Shown piece after piece: positions 6,298 through 11,633 of a stretch of 11,633 nucleotides of DNA. Under the pieces are notes generated by a model. That model did no database searches and was not told the origin of the DNA. It worked only from the letters and a program-made list of their open reading frames with translations. A program made the translations under genes and the position numbers. The stretch's first letter is position 1; every line of letters begins with the position of its first letter. The DNA is taken from positions 1 through 11,633 of the forward strand of contig PMBV01000029.1 in NCBI GenBank assembly GCA_003153055.1. Direction: 5' to 3'. This DNA comes from Myxococcales bacterium (GTDB lineage Bacteria > Myxococcota > Myxococcia > Myxococcales > Myxococcaceae).

Positions 6298-7236
6298 TTG
6301 CCCGTCAACATCCCCCATGCCCTCCCTGCGCGGAAGACGCTCGAGTCCGAGAACGTCTTCGTGATGTCGGAAGTACGCGCGACCCAACAGGACATCCGCC
6401 CGCTACGGATCGCCATTCTCAACCTCATGCCCACCAAGGTGGCGACCGAGACCCAGCTGCTCCGGCTGCTCGGCAACACGCCCATTCAGGTACGCGTGAC
6501 GTTGCTCCACATGGACTCGCACGAGTCGAGGAACACGCCCCCTGAGCACCTGGAGGCCTTCTATTCGACCTTCGACAAGGTGCGCGGCGAGAAGTTCGAC
6601 GGCCTCGTCATCACTGGCGCCCCGGTCGAGCTGCTCCCCTTCGAAGAGGTCGACTACTGGCCGGAGCTCTGCCAGGTGATGGACTGGAGCCGAGAGAACG
6701 TGTTCAGCACGCTGCACGTCTGCTGGGGTGCCCAGGCGGGCTTGTACCGTCATTACGGCGTGCCCAAACACACGCTGAAGCAGAAGATGTTCGGCGTCTT
6801 CCCTCATCGCGTCTTGGAGCCCCACTCGAACATCTTGGCCGGCTTCGACGAGGTGTTCCCGGCTCCGCACTCGCGGCACACCGACGTGCGGGTGGCCGAC
6901 GTGAGGCGGGCACCAGGGCTTCAGTTGCTGGCGGAGTCGGAAGAGGCCGGCGTCTACCTCGCCTCGAGCCTCGATGGTCGGCAGCTCTACGTCACCGGTC
7001 ACCCCGAGTACGATCGCGACACGCTCAAGACGGAGTACGAGCGAGACGTAGCCAAGGGCCTGCCCATCGGCATTCCGAGGAACTACTTCCCCCACGACGA
7101 CCCGGGCAGGCCTCCGATGGTGACCTGGCGCTCGCACGCGTTCCTCCTCTACGCCAATTGGCTGAACCACTGCGTGTACCAACGCACGCCGTTCGATCTC
7201 GAGGCGATACCCAAAGAGCCTCGTCGCGAAGACTGA
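6298..7236 (+). CDS. metA: Homoserine O-acetyltransferase, MetA family (acetyl-CoA type predicted)
   Basis: MetA-family homoserine O-acyltransferase (312 residues, close to the E. coli length) catalyses the first committed step of methionine synthesis in the cytosol. The start is TTG at 6298, giving the canonical opening [16 protein letters not shown] lies seven bases upstream. Active-site residues fall at the E. coli numbers: Cys142 in HVCWGAQAG (140-148), and His235 and Glu237 in TGHPEYD (233-239). Residue 111 is glutamate ([10 protein letters not shown], 106-115). In published work on this family Gly111 goes with succinyl-CoA and Glu111 with acetyl-CoA, so this enzyme is predicted to make O-acetylhomoserine despite the common 'succinyltransferase' label. 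In the 69-bp leader I see TAGTAT (6271-6276), a possible -10, and a CCAAT/ATTGG inverted pair (6251-6255, 6275-6279), but no recognisable SAM riboswitch. A hairpin follows the stop codon. Confidence 0.95.
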   Translation: MPVNIPHALPARKTLESENVFVMSEVRATQQDIRPLRIAILNLMPTKVATETQLLRLLGNTPIQVRVTLLHMDSHESRNTPPEHLEAFYSTFDKVRGEKFDGLVITGAPVELLPFEEVDYWPELCQVMDWSRENVFSTLHVCWGAQAGLYRHYGVPKHTLKQKMFGVFPHRVLEPHSNILAGFDEVFPAPHSRHTDVRVADVRRAPGLQLLAESEEAGVYLASSLDGRQLYVTGHPEYDRDTLKTEYERDVAKGLPIGIPRNYFPHDDPGRPPMVTWRSHAFLLYANWLNHCVYQRTPFDLEAIPKEPRRED

Positions 7237-7239
7237 ACG

Positions 7240-7260
7240 CCCCAGACGCCCTGGGGTCTT
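7240..7260 (+). terminator. Possible weak intrinsic terminator after metA
   Basis: CCCCAG (7240-7245) and CTGGGG (7251-7256) form a perfect six-base stem with loop ACGCC, extendable by a G-T pair, and are followed by TCTT. The T-tract is short. Some read-through into the methyltransferase gene, whose ATG begins 20 bases later, is likely. Confidence 0.4.
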
Positions 7261-7280
7261 GCCGGAGTCGAGGAGACGCC

Positions 7281-7904
7281 ATGGGACAATCGGACTGGGA
7301 CCAGCGGTACGCCTCGGGGGAAGCCCCGTGGGACGTGGGAGAGACTGACGAGCACCTCGCCGGCTTCATCGAGGCGGGTAGAGCTCAGGCGGGCCGAGCG
7401 CTCGAGGTCGGGTGCGGCACGGGGACCAACGCCCTCTGGCTCGCCGGGCGTGGCTTCCAGGTGGTGGGCGTCGACCTCTCGGGGCTCGCCGTCGAGCGGG
7501 CAAAGGCAAAGGCCAAAGACTCCAAGGCATGCGAGTTCCACCGCCTCGACTTCCTCCTCGACGATGTCCCCAGGGCGCCGTTCGACTTCGCCTTCGACCG
7601 AGGCTGCTTCCACGTCTTCGACGAGGCCGCGGATCGCGCGCGCTTCGCCGAGCGGATCGCGGCGCTGCTCGCCCCTGAGGGGCTCTGGCTCAGCCTCATC
7701 GGGAGCACTGAGGGCGTCGAGCGGCTCGAGGGGCCTCCGCGCCGGTCAGCGAGAGATGTCGCCATGGCCATCGAGCCGGCGCTCGAGCTGGTGGAGCTGA
7801 GGCAGGTGTCCTTCACCTCCAACCGGCCGACCCCAGCGCTCGCCTGGCTCTCACTCGCACGCCGTCGCGCGGTGCCTGCGCAGCCCTCGACCCGTCGGCC
7901 CTGA
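7281..7904 (+). CDS. Class I SAM-dependent methyltransferase, TPMT/TehB-like
   Basis: The ATG at 7281 has GAGGAG five bases upstream and begins MGQSDWDQRYASGEAPWDVG. This 'W..RY..G..PWD' opening is typical of thiopurine methyltransferase-like and related small methyltransferases. SAM motif I is ALEVGCGTGTNALWLAGRG (40-58), and the acidic residue ending strand 2 is Asp65 in VVGVDLSG (61-68). Later elements are HRLDFLLDD (87-95) and FAFDRGCFHVF (103-113), close to the 'D.g..h.l' line of this group. The 207 residues match a single catalytic domain without extra domains. The substrate is unknown; a thiol, selenium/tellurium or small-molecule acceptor is usual for relatives. It lies 44 bp after metA with a weak hairpin between, so partial co-transcription is plausible, but no direct methionine role is shown. 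A five-base inverted repeat (7892-7896/7903-7907) overlaps its stop and could be a weak transcription end. Confidence 0.85.
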   Translation: MGQSDWDQRYASGEAPWDVGETDEHLAGFIEAGRAQAGRALEVGCGTGTNALWLAGRGFQVVGVDLSGLAVERAKAKAKDSKACEFHRLDFLLDDVPRAPFDFAFDRGCFHVFDEAADRARFAERIAALLAPEGLWLSLIGSTEGVERLEGPPRRSARDVAMAIEPALELVELRQVSFTSNRPTPALAWLSLARRRAVPAQPSTRRP

Positions 7905-7967
7905 CGGTCCCCGGGCGTTGGAGCGGTCTGCTTCGCCCTTGGTCGCCCACGGCCGCCCGCCCATTGC

Positions 7968-7973
7968 TATGGT
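7968..7973 (+). promoter_or_regulatory. Possible -10 element upstream of the DUF58 gene
   Basis: TATGGT lies 18 bases before the ATG at 7992 and resembles a -10 hexamer. TTGGTC (7939-7944) could be a -35, but the 23-base gap is too long for a normal sigma-70 promoter, so the assignment is weak. No Shine-Dalgarno sequence is visible between it and the start codon, which would fit a very short leader. Confidence 0.2.
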
Positions 7974-7991
7974 GCAGCCCGTTCGACCCAC

Positions 7992-8873
7992 ATGCCGCTC
8001 CTCGACGCCCAGACACTCTCTCATCTCACCGGAGTCAAAGTACGCGCCCGCGCCATCGTCGAGGGCGTGCTCTCCGGGCTCCACAAGTCTCCCCACCAGG
8101 GCCAGAGCGTCGAGTTCGCCGAGCACAAGGAATACGCCCCCGGCGACGAGCTCAAGCACCTCGACTGGAAGGCCTACGGGAAGTTCGATCGCTACTACGT
8201 CAAGCGCTACGAGCACGAGACCAACCTCCGGGCGACGATGGTGGTGGACACCTCGGGCTCGATGGGCTTCGGCACCACGGGGCTGTCCAAGCTCGACGTG
8301 GCCAAGGTGCTGGCTGCCACGCTCTCGCACCTGTTGCTCCGCCAGCAAGACGGCGCCGGCATCGCGCTGGTGGCCGCTGGCCGACACAAGGAGGTGCCGG
8401 CCCGCGCGACGGCCACGCACCTCCAGGTGCTGCTCGACGAGCTCGAGGTCGCGACCGCCCACGGTCAGACGGACCTCGCCTCGGTCGCTGATCGCCTCGC
8501 CGAGAACCTCCCGCGGCGGTCGCTGGTCTGCGTCTTCTCAGACTTCTTCGACGAGCGGGCCGACGCCCTGAAGCGCCTGGTCGCCCTGCGTGCCCGCAAG
8601 CACGACGTCGCCATCTTCCACCTGGTGGACCCAGCCGAGCTCACCTTCCCCTACGACGACCCCACGCTGTTCCTCTCGCTCGAAGACGACCAGCGCGTCG
8701 AGGTGAACCCGCGGGAGATCCGCGAGTCCTACCTCGAGGAGTTCGGCCGGTTCCTCGAGGACAGCCGAACCGTCTGCACCAACGCCGACTGTGACTACCT
8801 GAGGGTCAGCACCGACGAGCCGCTCGACGGCGTGCTGCTGCGGTTCCTCGGCTCGCGAGGGGGCCGGCCGTGA
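7992..8873 (+). CDS. DUF58 domain protein with intact vWA metal site
   Basis: This 293-residue cytosolic protein matches the DUF58 (PF01882) family. The signature FAEHKEYAPGDELKHLDWKA (42-61) is followed by KRYEHETN (71-78), and then a von Willebrand A fold begins. The metal-ion-dependent adhesion site (MIDAS) looks complete: Asp86, Ser88 and Ser90 in VVDTSGSM, Thr160 in GQTDLAS, and Asp184 in VFSDFFD. Family members usually work with MoxR AAA+ ATPases and membrane vWA partners, in metalloenzyme assembly or envelope stress functions. Here the partner is the next gene, joined by a four-base GTGA overlap. No MoxR gene lies in the window; the upstream neighbour is an unrelated methyltransferase. 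The ATG at 7992 gives the usual family start but lacks a visible Shine-Dalgarno sequence. The family call is strong and the cellular role unproven. Confidence 0.92.
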   Translation: MPLLDAQTLSHLTGVKVRARAIVEGVLSGLHKSPHQGQSVEFAEHKEYAPGDELKHLDWKAYGKFDRYYVKRYEHETNLRATMVVDTSGSMGFGTTGLSKLDVAKVLAATLSHLLLRQQDGAGIALVAAGRHKEVPARATATHLQVLLDELEVATAHGQTDLASVADRLAENLPRRSLVCVFSDFFDERADALKRLVALRARKHDVAIFHLVDPAELTFPYDDPTLFLSLEDDQRVEVNPREIRESYLEEFGRFLEDSRTVCTNADCDYLRVSTDEPLDGVLLRFLGSRGGRP

Positions 8874-10942
8874 CCTTCGCCCACCCCTTGATGCTGCTGG
8901 GCATGTCGGCGGCGCTGATTCCTCTGCTGGTGCACCTGTTCGACCGCCGACGCCCGCGGCACGTGCCCTTCGCCGCGCTCTCCTTCGTCCTCAAGAGCCA
9001 GCGGCGCACCGCCTCGCGGCTCAGGCTGAAGCGGCTGCTCCTCTACGCGCTGAGGACGCTCATTCTCTTGGCGGTGCCGTTCGCCCTGGCCCGGCCGGAG
9101 TTCTCCCGCGCCTCGACGGCGACGGTGTCCAAGGGCCTCGCGGCCACGGCCGTGGTCATCGACACCTCGCTCGCGATGCGCTGGCGGGGAGGCCGGTCGC
9201 TCTTCGAGGAGGCCAAGGAGGAGGCGAGGTCGGCCATTCGCGAGCTCTCGCCCGAGGAGCCGGCCACTCTGGTGCCGTGCACGGCCAGCCCCGCGGCTGT
9301 CACTCCGCTGGTGTTCGACCGAGCCCGGCTCGTCTCGGCGGTCGACGACGTGCGCCCCGGCTACGGCGTGGGCGACCTCAACCGATGCCTGGAGCTCGCC
9401 GCCCACGTGCTCGACGAGTCGCCGTTGCCGGATCGCCGCCTGGTAGTGGTGAGCGCCTTCACCTTGGGCGCGCTCCGCCTCGACGCCGAGCCCCCCGTGT
9501 CGGTCGGGCCCAAGGGCGAGAAGTTGAAGCCCCAGGTCGTGCTCCGCGACGTCACCCGTGGCCACCCGCTCGCCAACCGCGCCATCATCGACGCCCGGGC
9601 CGAGCCGGCGCCTCAACTGGGGCCACGGGCCTGGCAGTTCACCTTCACCATCCGCAACTTCTCGAACGAGGCGGGCCGCGATGTCGAGCTCAAGCTCCTG
9701 GTGAACGGTGAGGTGGTCGCCAAGGGCTTCGTCGACCTGGCGCCCCAGGGCACGGCGCAGAAGACGCTCGCCCACCGCTTCAGTCAGGGAGGCACCGTGC
9801 TGGTGACGGGGGCGCTGTCGCCGGACGCGCTCACCGAGGACGACGAGCGGTCGCTGGTGCTGGCGGTGCCGCGACAGCTCACGGCGCTGGTGGTGAACGG
9901 CGCGCCCAGCATCCAGAAGCACAAGGACGAGGCCTTCTTCGTCGACGCGGCGCTCTCGGCGCCAGGGAGCCCCGTGCGCTCGGTGGTGCGTGATGCCGAG
10001 GCGGCCCGCCGGGAGACGTTGTCGGCCTACGACGAGGTGTTCCTCCTCAACGTCGAGGCGCCGCCAGCGGACCAAGTCAGGGCGCTCTCCGAGTTTGTCG
10101 AGGCTGGCGGTGGGCTGTTCATCAGCCTGGGAGATCGCGTGGACCCCGAGGGGTGGAACGAGACGGGGCTCCTGCCGCGGCGGCTCAGGGTGGTGAAGAC
10201 GGCCGTCGAGCCTTCGCAGCCCGACGCGGCGACGCGCGCCGCCAGGCTCCAGCAGGTTGCCCTGAGCCACCCCATCTTTTCACCGTTCACCGGTCGCGCC
10301 CGGGAGGGCTTGCTCAGCACTCGGTTCTACCGCTACGGCCTCTTCGAGGGTGATGCTCCGGGGTCGGCCTCCGAGGTGTTGGGCACCATGGACGACGGCG
10401 CCCCGGTGTTCGTCACGGCGAGGCGGGGCAAGGGCCGGGTGCTGGTGTACGGCTCGACGGTGAACCGCGACTGGAGCGACCTGCCCATACGCACCGCGTT
10501 CTTGCCCCTGGCCCAGCGCATCGCCGCCTGGCTCAGCGGGACGTTGGACGAGCGCGAAGAGGTCCACGCTCGGGTGGGCGACCTGGTGACGCTGGACCGC
10601 TCGGCCACCTCGGCCCGGGCCCCTTCGGGCGCGGAGGTCCCCCTGACGGCCGTGCCCCAGACGGCGCTGGTGTCGGGAGGGCCGCTGCCCGAGCCGGGCC
10701 GCTACCTCGTGGTGGACGCCAAGGGTCAGACCCTGGAGCCCCTGTCATTCGTGGCCACCCTCGACCCCGCCGCGAGTGACCTTTCTCACCATGAGCCCGA
10801 GGCCTTGACGGGCTGGTTCGGTGAGGACGTAGTGAAGGCGGGAGGCGAGTCAGGGAGCGACCGGAGGACTCCGGCGTGGACCTGGCTCCTCCTCACGGCG
10901 GTGGTGGCCTTCTTCTTTGAAGGTCTCCTGTTGCGAAAGTAG
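8870..10942 (+). CDS. BatA-type membrane protein with degenerate vWA domain
   Basis: The GTG at 8870 overlaps the DUF58 stop by four bases and follows a G-rich stretch, so the two proteins are translationally coupled. The 690 residues open with the BatA/aerotolerance N-terminal domain (PF07584): a membrane helix (6-24), a basic FDRRRPRHVPFAALSF segment (24-39) and a second helix (56-74). A von Willebrand A-like domain follows (about 92-200), but all its metal-site loops are altered: DTSLA at 98-102 replaces DxSxS, GVGDL replaces the threonine loop (166-170), and SAF replaces the SD loop (195-197). A beta-rich region (about 250-330) is followed by a glutamine-amidotransferase-like fold without obvious catalytic Cys (about 335-555, with FVEAGGGLFISLGD at 409-422). 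One C-terminal membrane helix (about 669-687) ends the protein. It should be an inner-membrane protein with a large outer domain, probably docking the DUF58 partner. Exact role unknown. Confidence 0.88.
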   Translation: MTFAHPLMLLGMSAALIPLLVHLFDRRRPRHVPFAALSFVLKSQRRTASRLRLKRLLLYALRTLILLAVPFALARPEFSRASTATVSKGLAATAVVIDTSLAMRWRGGRSLFEEAKEEARSAIRELSPEEPATLVPCTASPAAVTPLVFDRARLVSAVDDVRPGYGVGDLNRCLELAAHVLDESPLPDRRLVVVSAFTLGALRLDAEPPVSVGPKGEKLKPQVVLRDVTRGHPLANRAIIDARAEPAPQLGPRAWQFTFTIRNFSNEAGRDVELKLLVNGEVVAKGFVDLAPQGTAQKTLAHRFSQGGTVLVTGALSPDALTEDDERSLVLAVPRQLTALVVNGAPSIQKHKDEAFFVDAALSAPGSPVRSVVRDAEAARRETLSAYDEVFLLNVEAPPADQVRALSEFVEAGGGLFISLGDRVDPEGWNETGLLPRRLRVVKTAVEPSQPDAATRAARLQQVALSHPIFSPFTGRAREGLLSTRFYRYGLFEGDAPGSASEVLGTMDDGAPVFVTARRGKGRVLVYGSTVNRDWSDLPIRTAFLPLAQRIAAWLSGTLDEREEVHARVGDLVTLDRSATSARAPSGAEVPLTAVPQTALVSGGPLPEPGRYLVVDAKGQTLEPLSFVATLDPAASDLSHHEPEALTGWFGEDVVKAGGESGSDRRTPAWTWLLLTAVVAFFFEGLLLRK

Positions 10943-10998
10943 GGTCCGCGCGTCGATGACAGTCGGTCAATTTTCGAAGATGACTGGAAGGTAACCTG

Positions 10999-11633
10999 AT
11001 GACTCCGTATCGCGTACAGCTCGACCCGAGCGAGATTCCGACTCACTGGTACAACGTGGTGGCGGACATGAAGACGCCGCCCGCGCCCTCGTTGGGGCCC
11101 GACGGGCAGCCGGTGCCGCTCGAGAAGATGGCGGCCATCTTCCCCATGCCGTTGCTCGAGCAAGAGATGTCGGCCCAGCGGTGGATTCCCATTCCCGAGG
11201 AGGTGCGGCAGATCTACGCCCTCTGGCGGCCCTCGCCCCTCATCCGGGCGACGAGGCTCGAGGCGGCCCTGGGGACTCCGGCGAAGCTCTTCTACAAGTA
11301 CGAAGGTGGGTCGCCGGCGGGCTCGCACAAGCCCAACTCGGCGGTGCCTCAGGCGTACTTCAACAAGCAGGCAGGCACCAAGCGGCTGACGACCGAGACG
11401 GGGGCCGGGCAGTGGGGCTCGGCGATTTCCTTTGCTGGGCAGATGTTTGGTTTGCCGGTGAAGGTCTTCATGGTGAAGGTGAGCTACCAGCAGAAGCCGT
11501 TCCGCCGCTCGATGATGCAGACCTGGGGCGCCGAGGTGTTCGCCAGCCCGACGACTCTGACCAAGGCCGGCCGAGACATCTTGGCCAAGGACCCCAACAG
11601 CGAGGGCAGCCTGGGCATCGCCATCTCGGAGGC
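10999..11633 (+). CDS. trpB: Tryptophan synthase beta chain-like TrpB2 (5' part, cut by window edge)
   Basis: The frame opens at ATG 10999, with GGAAGG eight bases upstream, and runs through the right edge for 211 codons. The start MTPYRVQLDPSEIPTHWYN, the long insert before RPSPLIRATRLE (77-88) and YEGGSPAGSHKPNSA (101-115) are typical of the TrpB2 group, which is longer than ordinary TrpB. Lys111 in SHKPN is the expected lysine that binds pyridoxal phosphate, and ETGAGQWGSA (133-142) is the conserved catalytic loop. QQKPFRRSMMQTWGAEV (164-180) is also characteristic. TrpB2 condenses indole with serine to tryptophan and in many genomes is not linked to trpA; none is visible here. The gene lies 56 bp behind the BatA-type gene on the same strand, and no terminator is seen between them. 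The C-terminal part, including the serine-binding region, is outside the window. Confidence 0.92.
   Translation, partial: MTPYRVQLDPSEIPTHWYNVVADMKTPPAPSLGPDGQPVPLEKMAAIFPMPLLEQEMSAQRWIPIPEEVRQIYALWRPSPLIRATRLEAALGTPAKLFYKYEGGSPAGSHKPNSAVPQAYFNKQAGTKRLTTETGAGQWGSAISFAGQMFGLPVKVFMVKVSYQQKPFRRSMMQTWGAEVFASPTTLTKAGRDILAKDPNSEGSLGIAISE

Noticed and set aside
8795..10270. Long minus-strand open frame of about 491 codons
   Set aside because: It is antisense to the DUF58/BatA pair, which has clear domains and coupled start and stop codons; composition is typical of a reverse-strand shadow.

Overview
The window is high-G+C bacterial DNA with dense coding on both strands. Gene content and style point to a myxobacterium or close relative (Myxococcota): an ECF sigma factor with a membrane tail, a DUF58/BatA pair, a TrpB2-type tryptophan synthase and lipoprotein-like hydrolases. 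This assignment is an inference from gene style, since no rRNA or marker gene is present.

Layout. Bases 1-142 (minus) hold the start of a transposase resembling the IS1182 group; the rest lies beyond the left edge. Bases 143-621 contain no convincing gene, only two perfect inverted repeats. An O-methyltransferase (minus, 622-1272) lies divergent from a two-gene plus-strand operon: an alpha/beta hydrolase that appears to have lost its nucleophile segment (1399-2079), and an ECF sigma factor with a hydrophobic C-terminal extension (2076-3155), joined by an ATGA overlap. A convergent LCAT-like lipase/acyltransferase (minus, 3162-4353) is broken by one frameshift at a four-base homopolymer. Its divergent neighbour is a small DUF309 protein (4433-4825), followed by a convergent small membrane protein (minus, 4830-5327). 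That gene shares a 52-bp divergent promoter region with a secreted PHB-depolymerase/LpqC-like esterase (5380-6228).

From 6298 on everything is on the plus strand. It starts with a MetA-family homoserine O-acyltransferase that carries Glu111 and so probably uses acetyl-CoA, then a small SAM-dependent methyltransferase. Next comes a DUF58 protein overlapping by four bases a large BatA-type protein whose von Willebrand A (vWA) domain has lost its metal-site residues. The window ends inside a TrpB2 gene (tryptophan synthase beta, PLP-dependent).

The window is mostly ordinary chromosomal backbone, with a mobile-element edge and two lesions in alpha/beta-hydrolase genes. I found no convincing new multi-gene system. 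The most unusual items are the coupled nucleophile-less hydrolase and membrane-tailed sigma factor, and the DUF58 (intact metal site) / BatA (lost metal site) pair with no MoxR ATPase next to it.
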